Source: a marine gamma proteobacterium HTCC2080
GTDB lineage: Bacteria; Pseudomonadota; Gammaproteobacteria; Pseudomonadales; Halieaceae
Assembly (NCBI GenBank): GCA_000169115.1
Contig: AAVV01000009.1
Location: 109,244 to 173,243, forward strand
Direction: 5' to 3'
DNA: 64,000 nucleotides
Part shown: one piece after another, positions 43,131-52,139 of the stretch
How the letters are laid out: each line of letters begins with the position of its first letter
Position numbering within the stretch: position 1 is the first letter of the stretch
Made by a program: the position numbers and the translations under genes
Notes under the pieces: generated by a model
The model's database searches: none
The model's input: the letters and a program-made list of their open reading frames with translations, nothing else
Told to the model about the DNA's origin: nothing

Positions 43131-46100
43131 TGCGCATTGTTCTAGATTGTCAAAGCTTGCAGAGCGCGAGCCGAAAAAGAGGTATTGGTCGATATACCCG
43201 CTGTGTGCTTGCTGCACTGCGTCCTTATACTGCGAACCATGAATTTATACTGCTGTTTAATGCGCGTTTGTCCAGTACGTTGGATCAGGCCCGTTTCGAA
43301 GCGGCGGAATTATTGCCGCAAGCTCAACTTGTCGTGTTCGATGTACCTGCACCGACTGCGGGACGCAGTTCATCCAATAGTCTGCGCAGAGATCTTGCAG
43401 AGCTGATTCGGGAGCAGTTCATAGCCGAGCTAAGACCCGACGTGGTTCACGTGTTCAGCTTATTCGAGGGCTTTCTAGACAATGTGGTGACCAGCATTGG
43501 GCGACTCCCTTCGAGCTATCCGGTGTCCAGTACCTTCTTTGATCTCATTCCGCTGTTAAATCCCGAGGAGTACCTCGACGATAATTCAATTTTTCGCGAC
43601 TTCTATTTGAGGCAGGTAGAGCAGATGAAGCAAAGCCAGCGCCTGCTGGCTATTTCCGCATTTTCTGCTCGAGAGGCGTCGGATAATCTTGATTACCCCG
43701 AGCGCCATATTGTAGAGGCGCCTTTGGGTCCGATGCAGCAGCACGGGTCGGGGAGCCTCTCGGATCAGGAGGCCGACCTGCAATTAAAGGGGTTGGGCTT
43801 GTCGCCCAATTTTATACTGTATGTGGGTGGGTCGGATCGTCGTAAAAATCTGCCACGACTGGCAGAAGCCTGGTGTCAATTGCCCTCCGATTTGCAGGTC
43901 GCCCATCCACTGGTGATGGCAGGTTCTATGCCTGAGAGTGATATTGCTCATCTGAAGGGTATAGCGCAGGAGGCTGTAAACCCCGATCGACTGATACTGC
44001 TGGGTCAGGTGAGCGATGCACAGCTGCGAGGGTTATACCGCGGGTGCAGTGTGTTCGTCTTTCCATCTTGGCATGAGGGTTTTGGTTTGCCAGCGCTTGA
44101 GGCGATGGTTGAGGGCGTCGCGGTTATAGCTGCCAACACCTCTAGCTTACCCGAGGTCGTAGGCTTAAATGAGGCTCTCTTCAATCCATTTGACGTTGCC
44201 GATATTGCTACCCACTTGCAGCGTGCGCTCACTGACCCTGAATTTCGGCAGCGTTTGATCGACCATGGGAAGGTGCACTCCCAGTTGTTTTCATGGCCGC
44301 GTACTGCTGAGACCACGGTGGCGTGTTGGGAGGAGATGCAACAGGCTTTTAGCGAGTCCGTGCCCAAGGTATCCCAACCACAGTCTTGGGAATACTGGAT
44401 GGAAGAATATGAAGGTCGGCTAGATGATTTTTTAGATGTTTTAAGTGAAGCGTTGCGCGCGCCATTATCCGGTGGGCTGCGCGGGGGAACGCAGACCCCT
44501 GACTCCAGCTTGTTGCAAGATATAGCGAGGGTTCTAGAGGTCAACGAGCGTGAAATTTTTAAAGCAAGGGCATGCGAGTTCGCTGATATCTCACCATGGC
44601 GGGTAGAGGGCCCTTTCGACTCCAGCTACTCGCTGGCCCTGGTCAATCGAGAGTTTGCCTCTGCGCTGGATGCCTGTGGTGTTGAGGTTGCGTTGCACTC
44701 CACCGAGGGGCCCGGTGACTTTGAACCTGATGCACGGTTTTTAAACGCGCATCCTGCTCTGGCAGCGATGCATAAAAAAGCTGTAGGAATTACGCCAACC
44801 CATGCGGCGGTACTCAGTCGTAATCTCTACCCGCCGCGGGTTGCTGATATGCCGCGGGTTGCTGATGGCCATGGCACTGTGAACACACTGCATTGCTGGG
44901 GGTGGGAAGAGGGTGCTGTGCCAGTCCAGTGGGTTGCAGACTTCAATACCCACTTGACGGGCATTACTACTATGTCGCGGTTTGTGCGCAAGGTGCTGAT
45001 CGATGCGGGGGTAAAAGTCCCAGTAGAGGTTGCAGGCATTGGCGTAGACCATTGGTTACGAGTAACCCCGGATCCATCTTATTCAGTCCCTGAGCAGCTC
45101 AGGGCTTTTGTGTTTTTGCACGTTTCGTCGTGTTTTCCCAGAAAAGGCGTTGATGTCTTGCTTGAGGCTTATGGGCAAGCCTTTACCGGTGACGATGATG
45201 TGTCACTGCTTATCAAAACCTTTCCTAATCCGCACAATCGGGTTCATGAACTGCTGGCAAGTGCGCAAGGACAACACAGCAATTATCCTCATGTAGTGAT
45301 TGTCGAGAAAGATTTATCGCCTGAGCAATTAAAAGCGCTAATGACAGTGGGTGACGCTTTAGTAGCCCCCAGTCGCGGTGAGGGCTATGGGCTGCCTCTC
45401 GCGGAAGCGATGTTGATGGACATACCGGTTATAACCACCGCTTACGGCGGGCAAATGGATTTTTGTTCCGATGAGACTGCCTGGTGCGTAGATTTTGATT
45501 TTGCAACTGCGGACACGCATTTTGCATTGCCCGGCTCGGTATGGGCGGAGCCGCGAATGGAATCTCTCCGCGCCCAGTTGCTAGCGGTGAGGTCAAGTAG
45601 CCGCGATGTTGTGTTGACCAAGGTTAAGACCGCCAAAGCCATGTTGTTTGAAAAACATACGTGGCGGCATGTCGCTCAGCGGGCATCGAGGGCTGCGTTG
45701 TCTTGGCAAGAGGCTGGGCAAAAAAAGGGCGATCAACCATTCGGCCGCCTAGCTTGGATTAGCACGTGGGGTACGCGGTGTGGTATTGCCACGTATTCCG
45801 AAAATCTGGTGACTCACGCCTCATGGCCAATCAAGATCTTTGCGTCGGAGCTAACTGAAAGTGATAAAACGCTGGACGTGGACACTGATGAGCAGTCAGG
45901 CACGTGTACGCGGTGCTGGCACAGCGGTGGCACCGATGACCTGCAGCGGCTTGCTTGCGAGCTTGATGCTTTCGAACCTGCCGCCGTGGTGGTCCAGTTT
46001 AACTACGGGTTTTTCGATCTTTCTGCGCTGGCAGGTCTTATCGAAAACCAAAAAGCCCAGGGTCGTGTGGTGATGGTCGTGCTCCACTCTACGCAAGATC

Positions 46101-47119
46101 CGCCTGATCTGCCCGAGCGCAGCCTTAGTCTCATTGTGCCGGCGCTGGCTCAATGCGATCGTTTGTTGGTGCATGGGGTTCCCGACCTGAACCGGCTGAA
46201 GGCCATTGGTCTTACGGATAACACCGCCCTGGTGCCCCATGGTATTTTGGAATGGCCTGCCGCGAAGGCTCGCAGAACCAGCGCTTTGCTGCCAGAGCAA
46301 GGCGCGTTGGCGCCGCCAGCTCAAAGCGCAAAATTTGCGCAGTCTCATTCCGGCGAGGCGACTTGGCATCGAGATGAAGATGTTGATGGCGGTGATGCTT
46401 TAAGGCGGGCTCATGACCCTCAGTCACCCGCTTTAGAGTTGGAATCGACAAGTCTTCCCGGTGCGAGGCCGGCGCTTCAGCTCGCAAGCTTTGGATTTTT
46501 TTTGCCGCATAAAGGCTTGTCTGAGTTGGTGGAAGCGATGTCTATATTAAAAAGGCAGGGCTTTGCCTGTCATTTACTGATGTTAAACGCGCAGTACCCT
46601 GCTGAGGCGTCGGTGCATGCCATTTACTCGGCGCACGAGCAAGTTAAGACGCTGGGCCTTGAAGCTGATGTGACAATTGACACCGCGTTTTACTCCAATG
46701 AGCAATGTCTGCAGCGACTCGCTGCCGTTGACGTTGCCGTCTTTCCTTATCAGGAGACGGGAGAGTCAGCGAGTGGTGCTGTCCGCCATGCTATTGCCAG
46801 TGGCACACCGGTAGTCGTCACACCGCTGGCAATTTTTCAGGACGTGCACGCAGCCACGTACACGCTGCCGGGGTGCACGCCAGAAAAAATTGCCGCTGGC
46901 CTAATACCGTGGATTCAAGCAAAGCAAAAGTTACAGGAGCCGATGGTGCCCTCAGAATTAGTGACGGAGAACAACCAAAGCAAACCGGTTCAGCCCGCAC
47001 AAGGCGAATTGTCTGGCAAGCACCGACCCACCGAAGATTGGTTGGAATCGCACTTTTACCGAGGAATTACTCGCAGGCTGGAGAGTCTCTTGGCGCAGCT
47101 TTCCTATGAGCCACGCTGA
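43130..47119 (+). CDS. Three-domain glycosyltransferase (GT4-like GT-B domains in one chain)
   Basis: A 1329-residue cytoplasmic protein with three GT-B domains. Domain 1 (about 1-405): RGIGRYTRCVLAAL, LYVGGSDRRKNLPRLAEAW, WHEGFGLPALEAM near 315-323. Domain 2 (about 485-850): NTLHCWGWEEG, FLHVSSCFPRKGVDVLLEAY, GEGYGLPLAEAM near 750. Domain 3 (about 868-1290): ISTWGTRCGIATYSENL, FGFFLPHKGLSELVEAM, and a degenerate acidic motif GESASGAVRHAIASG near 1211. Domain 3 contains an inserted 65-residue low-complexity stretch (about 1040-1105). Each domain of this type usually transfers one sugar, so the protein may build a repeating unit processively like WbdA/WbdB. An 18-base tandem duplication at 44834-44866 repeats PRVAD. 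It is the last gene of the cluster. Confidence 0.88.
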   Translation: MRIVLDCQSLQSASRKRGIGRYTRCVLAALRPYTANHEFILLFNARLSSTLDQARFEAAELLPQAQLVVFDVPAPTAGRSSSNSLRRDLAELIREQFIAELRPDVVHVFSLFEGFLDNVVTSIGRLPSSYPVSSTFFDLIPLLNPEEYLDDNSIFRDFYLRQVEQMKQSQRLLAISAFSAREASDNLDYPERHIVEAPLGPMQQHGSGSLSDQEADLQLKGLGLSPNFILYVGGSDRRKNLPRLAEAWCQLPSDLQVAHPLVMAGSMPESDIAHLKGIAQEAVNPDRLILLGQVSDAQLRGLYRGCSVFVFPSWHEGFGLPALEAMVEGVAVIAANTSSLPEVVGLNEALFNPFDVADIATHLQRALTDPEFRQRLIDHGKVHSQLFSWPRTAETTVACWEEMQQAFSESVPKVSQPQSWEYWMEEYEGRLDDFLDVLSEALRAPLSGGLRGGTQTPDSSLLQDIARVLEVNEREIFKARACEFADISPWRVEGPFDSSYSLALVNREFASALDACGVEVALHSTEGPGDFEPDARFLNAHPALAAMHKKAVGITPTHAAVLSRNLYPPRVADMPRVADGHGTVNTLHCWGWEEGAVPVQWVADFNTHLTGITTMSRFVRKVLIDAGVKVPVEVAGIGVDHWLRVTPDPSYSVPEQLRAFVFLHVSSCFPRKGVDVLLEAYGQAFTGDDDVSLLIKTFPNPHNRVHELLASAQGQHSNYPHVVIVEKDLSPEQLKALMTVGDALVAPSRGEGYGLPLAEAMLMDIPVITTAYGGQMDFCSDETAWCVDFDFATADTHFALPGSVWAEPRMESLRAQLLAVRSSSRDVVLTKVKTAKAMLFEKHTWRHVAQRASRAALSWQEAGQKKGDQPFGRLAWISTWGTRCGIATYSENLVTHASWPIKIFASELTESDKTLDVDTDEQSGTCTRCWHSGGTDDLQRLACELDAFEPAAVVVQFNYGFFDLSALAGLIENQKAQGRVVMVVLHSTQDPPDLPERSLSLIVPALAQCDRLLVHGVPDLNRLKAIGLTDNTALVPHGILEWPAAKARRTSALLPEQGALAPPAQSAKFAQSHSGEATWHRDEDVDGGDALRRAHDPQSPALELESTSLPGARPALQLASFGFFLPHKGLSELVEAMSILKRQGFACHLLMLNAQYPAEASVHAIYSAHEQVKTLGLEADVTIDTAFYSNEQCLQRLAAVDVAVFPYQETGESASGAVRHAIASGTPVVVTPLAIFQDVHAATYTLPGCTPEKIAAGLIPWIQAKQKLQEPMVPSELVTENNQSKPVQPAQGELSGKHRPTEDWLESHFYRGITRRLESLLAQLSYEPR

Positions 47120-47523
47120 GTGGCGGGCAGCGTATATCGGTGTTTGTAAGCAGCAATAAAATCAATATTAGCCGCGAATCAATGTGTTCCTTGCAGTATC
47201 AAGGGTTTACCAGATAGACTTAACGAGACTTGCATTGTTTACAGCGAAGCCTTGTTTTCAAGAGCCGCGTTGCAGGCAAAGATCGCTCAGAGACGTTTAA
47301 CGTGCCATTTAATTCCGTGAATCCATCATAAATATTTCACATATTGTGGGTTGCACGGCTTGAAAGGCTGTTATATGTTATGCCTTCACGGCTAATGAAC
47401 AGACGTGCAAGTACCAAAGGCTAAGCGGGTGCACAGGGTGTGCGCGCTCACGAAGACAAAAGAAGCGCTGCCCCGCGGTGTTTAATGGCCCATCCGGCCC
47501 AACGACTTAGGAGTTATACATAG
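47120..47523. other. Long upstream region of the RTX/DUF4214 gene
   Basis: A 404-base gap between the glycan cluster and the type I substrate gene. It holds no ORF or hairpin-T terminator that I trust. TTGAAA at 47360 and A/T-rich segments near 47325-47345 and 47371-47380 could be promoter parts, but no pair has good spacing. The AGGAG site at 47510-47514 belongs to the next gene. Confidence 0.5.
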
Positions 47524-50500
47524 ATGGCTACTGCATCTGAAATCAAAGTAACAGAAGCTTACATAGGTCTTTTGGGCCGGGCACCCGACCCCGAAGGACT
47601 CGCATATTGGGTGGCGCAGCTAGACGCAGCTGGTGGCACTGACGACGCATTGAAGAAGCTGACAAACGACATTACTCTCAGTGAAGAGTGGGATAGTGGC
47701 ATTGGCGCTAACAAGCAGGCCGACGGCTCCATCAACTCAGCAGACGCTACCAACATCGTCACGAAGATGTACGACAACTTGTTCGACCGCGAGCCAACGG
47801 CGGCCGACATCACGTATTGGGGCGACCAGTTGGTTGCAGGGACCGTGACTGCATCAGAGATGGCGGTACTGCTGATTGTGGCAGCGAACGAAAAAGGTAC
47901 TGCCGATGGTCAAACCATGGCATTCAAGCGAGAGGCTGCGTCCTACTACGCTGAGGCCGCGACTCAGGAGCAGTACTTAGCCTCGAAAGGGGACGCCAAA
48001 AGCGCGGTTTCAAGCGTCAATGGTCCTCAGAGCTTGCAGGACTCGAAGGAAGCTACTGATGCACTCACGTCTGGCGAAGGCGAGACTACAGTATTCACAA
48101 CCGCGGCAAGTGAGACAGCGACGGTAACTTTAGGTGACGACACGGTTACCGGTACTGTCGGTGGTACCGCAGCTACATACGCAGCCACTGACACTGTGGC
48201 CGACAAGAGTTCAGGCGATAGCGACACCTTTACTATTACAGGTGACGCGAACGTCGCGTTCGGAACAGTCACTAATGTAGAAGCGGTTAACGTCAACCTT
48301 GGGAAGCAAAACGGTTCGGCACCGCTTACTCTTTCAAATGTTGATAAGGTAACGGGCAGTACGATCAACGTTACCCTAGATGAAAAAGTGACTATCGCAG
48401 GTGTGGAAGTGCCTGGCGAGACCAGTCTGAAGTTGACGGGGGCACTGACCTCTGACTTGAACACTGTAAACGTAGCCGCCGTCGAGGCTGTAGTGGGCGG
48501 TGGGGCGGCCACCATTAGTGGTGACGTTGATCTGGCTTCCATTACTCTTACTGGTGTAGATGCCAACGATACTACTCTCGTCATCGCAGATAACGACTCG
48601 GCAGTGACTCTGGTGGGAACCGACAAACTGACTGATGCTGTCACGATTCAGGCTGCAGGGGACGTCGCTTTGAATGTTTCAACTGGTGGCGGTGAAGCCG
48701 TGGAGGCTCTTACGTTAAGCGGCGTTGGCGGCGCAGTGGATTACGCTGTTTCCGGCGTTAATGCTGCAAGCAGCACTTCTTACACGATTACTGGTGACCA
48801 GAACGTGACTCTGTCTGCGGCTAGCGGTCAGCTTAAGGACGCTACCATCACAAATTCAGGATCTGGCACCCTTGCAGTTGATCTCACCGGGGTGGCGACA
48901 GTCGATTTGTCGACACTTGATCTTGCTGGTGGTTTGGAGCTGTCAGCGAAATCCGTTGATGACGCCACAATTGGCGTGAAGGCGGGAACCGCGGTAACAA
49001 TTGATACACTTCAAGACGAGGTTTTGACGTTTGACGCCAACGATACCGCAACCGATAGCGCGCTAGCCATCACTTTGACGAATGACGTCACGGATGGCGG
49101 CGTGACTGCTGGCATTTCAACAACGGACTTTGACACAGTTAGCATCGCCCTTGGTAGTAGGTCTACGACCATCGATATTCTGGATATGAGTGCCAACGAT
49201 GCTGCGCTCACTATTACTGGTACTAATGATGTGACAGTGCTAGGCGCTACGTCGTCTGGTGATCTGACAGTGTCCGGCAAGGTGATTAGCCTCACCGGCG
49301 CTCTTGACGTCGACGGTAACTTGACGCTTGTTGGGTCCAACGACATCAATCTTGGTACTGCAGCTGTTGTAGACAACGACGTGTCAGTGACCGCTGTGGG
49401 TAACGCAACCGCAAAAGCAATTGATGCTACTAGCGGTACGGCAGACATAGCAGCCGTCAAGATTGATCTTAACGGCACGCTAACGGCTCAAAACGATATT
49501 ACCTTAACGTCGTCAAATGATACTGACGTACAAAAAATTGAATCGACAAACGGTGGGGTAACGGCCACTGCAGCAGGAAAGTTTACTGCCACGGACGATA
49601 TTCAATCATCAGATGGAGGCAATGTAAGCCTAACAGCAACCCTGGCATTGGCTGGTACAACTGTAGACGCAAGTGCTGGATCTACGACACTCGCAGGGGA
49701 CTCGGTTAATTTTAGTGGCTTGGTTGATGGCCAGAATGATGTAACCATAACGGCGACCAACGATGTAGATCTTGATGGAGTCACGTCTTCAAACGGCAAT
49801 GTCTCGATTACCGGTAACACCATCGATAACGCCAGTCTTGCAATAACAGCCGCGGGCAATATTACGCTTACAGCCACAAACGATACAGCTGACTCAGTAA
49901 TTGGAGACGCCGTCACGACTGCGGCAGGCACGGTGACCCTTGCGAACGGCAACTTTGATGCTACTGCGAAGGTCATAACAGGCAACTCTGTGGTGATCTC
50001 AGGGGATGCCAAGTTAAAAGCCGGCATTGTCACGGCAGATTCGGTAACGGTTACGTCCAGTTGTGACGTTACGTTTACCGAGTTGCGTGAGCAAACAGCT
50101 GGAGACGGTATCGTGTTGTCGGGCGCGAGTGCTACTGGAGACATTACCGCCACCATTAAAGACGACAATGTTGCTTTCACTGGCCTTGCAACTTTGATAA
50201 CAGGAACCGGTGACGACGACATCACTTTGGACGAAGCAGCGGTATTCTCCGTCACTACCGGCGAAGGTGCCGATACAGTAACTCTTACTGAGGTCAAAGT
50301 TGGAACTGTGGTTAACACCGGTGCTGGCGCTGACATCATCGCCGGCAATGCTACTGGCGCTGGGTATACTTTGAGCACTGGCGGTGGTGACGATATTATC
50401 ACTCTCGATGCAGGTGGAATGAACGACGTTGTCGTTGATGGAGGGGCCGAGTACGACACGGTTAATCTTGACGGCGATTACAACACCGCCGCAGCTGAAA

Positions 50501-51501
50501 CTTTCACACTTGCGAACATCGAAGAAATAGTTCTGGCTAACAATACGACAATTAAGGCGGCTGCCATCGCTTCGGACTCGACCTTTAAATTGTCCGGCGA
50601 TAAGGTTTTGACGGTTGTAGCTGCTGATGTCGCTAATGAAGTAATTGACCTGTCAGCTATAACGTTGAACGGATTATCTACTCCAACCAACTTCATATTA
50701 ACCGGCGGGAGTAAGGCTGACACCATAAAGGCAGCGCTTGAAGCTACCAGCACGATTCAAGGTGGCGACGGTAATGACATAATTGTTGGCGGCGAAACGA
50801 TAGATACAGTTGGCGGAGACGATGGTGACGACAACATCAGCGGTGGAAAAGGCGCTGATATTCTCGACGGCGATGACGGTGACGATATTATTTCCGGTGG
50901 AGATGGCGATGACATCATCCAGGGCGGTAACGACGATGACACCATTACCGGTAATGACGGAGCTGACACCCTCAAGGGCGACGCCGGTGACGATTCTATC
51001 GATGGTGGTGCGGGAGTTGATATCATCACCGGTGGTACTGGTGTTGATACGCTTACTGGCGGTACGGGAGCTGATAAGTACAGTTTCGTGGCCGGTGATT
51101 CTAAAACCGATGCTGCCGGGGCTGCAACTTTCGACTCAATCGTAGATTATGCAACAGGCGAAGAGATTGACGGCCCTGATAACGTAACTCAGGCAAGTGC
51201 TGCCACTGAGGCATCAGGCACAGCCGGTTTAGGGGGTGCTGGACAACTTGCTACCTTTAACGATGCCGACAATACTTTTGCTTTGAGGGTCGTAGCTGTT
51301 GAGAAGGCGATTCAGGCTACTGATAATACTGCAGGAGAAGCCGCCCACTTCATGTATGGGGGCGACACGTACGTGTTCATTACTGATGGAACCGACGGCG
51401 TTGACGCAAACGATATAATCGTTAAGCTGACTGGGGTGGACGCAACGGCAGCTGGGTTTGACACACTGACAGTAGCCAACAACAACGCAACGCTCGCATA
51501 A
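47524..51501 (+). CDS. DUF4214/RTX S-layer-like protein, type I secretion substrate
   Basis: A 1325-residue acidic, Ala/Thr/Asp/Val-rich protein with a single Cys and no signal peptide. Two DUF4214 helical repeats cover about residues 5-150 (VTEAYIGLLGRAPDPEGLAYW and IVTKMYDNLFDREPTAADITYW). Residues about 190-1060 are a long beta-rich body with repeated T-x-T-x-x-x-D strands. Residues about 1078-1181 hold calcium-binding GGxGxDxI nonapeptides (GGDGNDIIVGG, GDDGDDIISGGDGDDII). The uncleaved C-terminus (DANDIIVKLTGVDATAAGF) is typical of type I signals. The ATG has an AGGAG site 9 bases upstream. Such proteins form S-layers or adhesins. About 23 N-x-S/T sequons lie between residues 255 and the end and none before. 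A PrtD-HlyD-TolC exporter follows. Confidence 0.85.
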   Translation: MATASEIKVTEAYIGLLGRAPDPEGLAYWVAQLDAAGGTDDALKKLTNDITLSEEWDSGIGANKQADGSINSADATNIVTKMYDNLFDREPTAADITYWGDQLVAGTVTASEMAVLLIVAANEKGTADGQTMAFKREAASYYAEAATQEQYLASKGDAKSAVSSVNGPQSLQDSKEATDALTSGEGETTVFTTAASETATVTLGDDTVTGTVGGTAATYAATDTVADKSSGDSDTFTITGDANVAFGTVTNVEAVNVNLGKQNGSAPLTLSNVDKVTGSTINVTLDEKVTIAGVEVPGETSLKLTGALTSDLNTVNVAAVEAVVGGGAATISGDVDLASITLTGVDANDTTLVIADNDSAVTLVGTDKLTDAVTIQAAGDVALNVSTGGGEAVEALTLSGVGGAVDYAVSGVNAASSTSYTITGDQNVTLSAASGQLKDATITNSGSGTLAVDLTGVATVDLSTLDLAGGLELSAKSVDDATIGVKAGTAVTIDTLQDEVLTFDANDTATDSALAITLTNDVTDGGVTAGISTTDFDTVSIALGSRSTTIDILDMSANDAALTITGTNDVTVLGATSSGDLTVSGKVISLTGALDVDGNLTLVGSNDINLGTAAVVDNDVSVTAVGNATAKAIDATSGTADIAAVKIDLNGTLTAQNDITLTSSNDTDVQKIESTNGGVTATAAGKFTATDDIQSSDGGNVSLTATLALAGTTVDASAGSTTLAGDSVNFSGLVDGQNDVTITATNDVDLDGVTSSNGNVSITGNTIDNASLAITAAGNITLTATNDTADSVIGDAVTTAAGTVTLANGNFDATAKVITGNSVVISGDAKLKAGIVTADSVTVTSSCDVTFTELREQTAGDGIVLSGASATGDITATIKDDNVAFTGLATLITGTGDDDITLDEAAVFSVTTGEGADTVTLTEVKVGTVVNTGAGADIIAGNATGAGYTLSTGGGDDIITLDAGGMNDVVVDGGAEYDTVNLDGDYNTAAAETFTLANIEEIVLANNTTIKAAAIASDSTFKLSGDKVLTVVAADVANEVIDLSAITLNGLSTPTNFILTGGSKADTIKAALEATSTIQGGDGNDIIVGGETIDTVGGDDGDDNISGGKGADILDGDDGDDIISGGDGDDIIQGGNDDDTITGNDGADTLKGDAGDDSIDGGAGVDIITGGTGVDTLTGGTGADKYSFVAGDSKTDAAGAATFDSIVDYATGEEIDGPDNVTQASAATEASGTAGLGGAGQLATFNDADNTFALRVVAVEKAIQATDNTAGEAAHFMYGGDTYVFITDGTDGVDANDIIVKLTGVDATAAGFDTLTVANNNATLA
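50758..51065 (+). repeat. RTX nonapeptide repeat region
   Basis: Tandem 27-base-type units encoding GG-x-G-x-D-x-I/L-x nonapeptides within the 1325-residue protein; about ten copies, with GGTGDD/GGCGATGAC DNA variants. They form a calcium beta-roll that folds outside the cell. Further single GGxGDD motifs occur near residues 950-990 as separate small clusters. Confidence 0.85.
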
Positions 51502-51520
51502 GAGGGTCGGCGAAGTTAAA

Positions 51521-51547
51521 CCCCCACCAAGAGTGGGGGTTTTTTTT
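51521..51547 (+). terminator. Rho-independent terminator of the RTX/DUF4214 gene
   Basis: Perfect stem CCCCCAC / GTGGGGG with a CAAGA loop, followed by eight T. It begins 19 bases after the stop, so the substrate gene is probably a separate, strong transcription unit from the exporter genes. Confidence 0.93.
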
Positions 51548-52139
51548 GCTCAAAATTTGGGTCGGACTCAGTAGCAAGGGATAGTGTGAGAGAGTCGTAA
51601 AGTAATGTAAGGCACGAATAGTTGTTTGAGGGGCGACCGCTCCGAGCGCAGTTCGGCTTACGGTAACGAGGCGTGGGCTACGCGTCAAAAATGCTCGCTG
51701 AAATACAAGCTTGGCTATCACCGACAAAAACTCGCTGGGGGAACATGACGGCGCGGGTGGAGTTGTGCTCGAAATGCGCGCATTGCGCTTGGGGCGAAGC
51801 ATAACTGTACTGTAATCTGACATAGACTGCGCAGTAGTGAGATCCACCAAGCTCTCCTTTCGTGTACAAAGGGCGTGTAATTATCAAATAGCAAGGCAGG
51901 ATTTGAAGATTGCCATGTGCCGAGTGAAATGCGTATGTTAAATTGCATGACGCAATTAAATATGACACCAGACGGAGTTCCGCAAACGACCTGATGGAGT
52001 TGCTCTCGCGGTGTAAATTTCGACTTGAACGACAAGAAGCGACGACTAAATCTCGAATCCTTTGAGGGTTGAGTAGGTGGTTGGCCGCAAGAGCCGGATT
52101 GGTGAGCCCTCGCAGTAGTTTTTTGGCACTAAGATAAGC
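51548..52139. other. Intergenic stretch before the HMW1C-like gene
   Basis: A 592-base gap after the terminator. It is somewhat A/T-richer than its neighbours. Minus-strand open frames (51678-52181 and others) have no recognisable domain, no ribosome site and odd composition, and look fortuitous. No tRNA or clear promoter is seen. Confidence 0.5.

Noticed and set aside
47351..47379. Promoter TTGCAC-N17-TATGTT upstream of the RTX gene
   Set aside because: Only 3/6 and 4/6 matches to consensus; too weak to list as a promoter.
48027..50459. Several long minus-strand frames opposite the RTX/DUF4214 gene
   Set aside because: Shadow frames caused by the biased GNC/ACN codon composition of the plus-strand gene; Ser/Val/Thr-rich with no domains.
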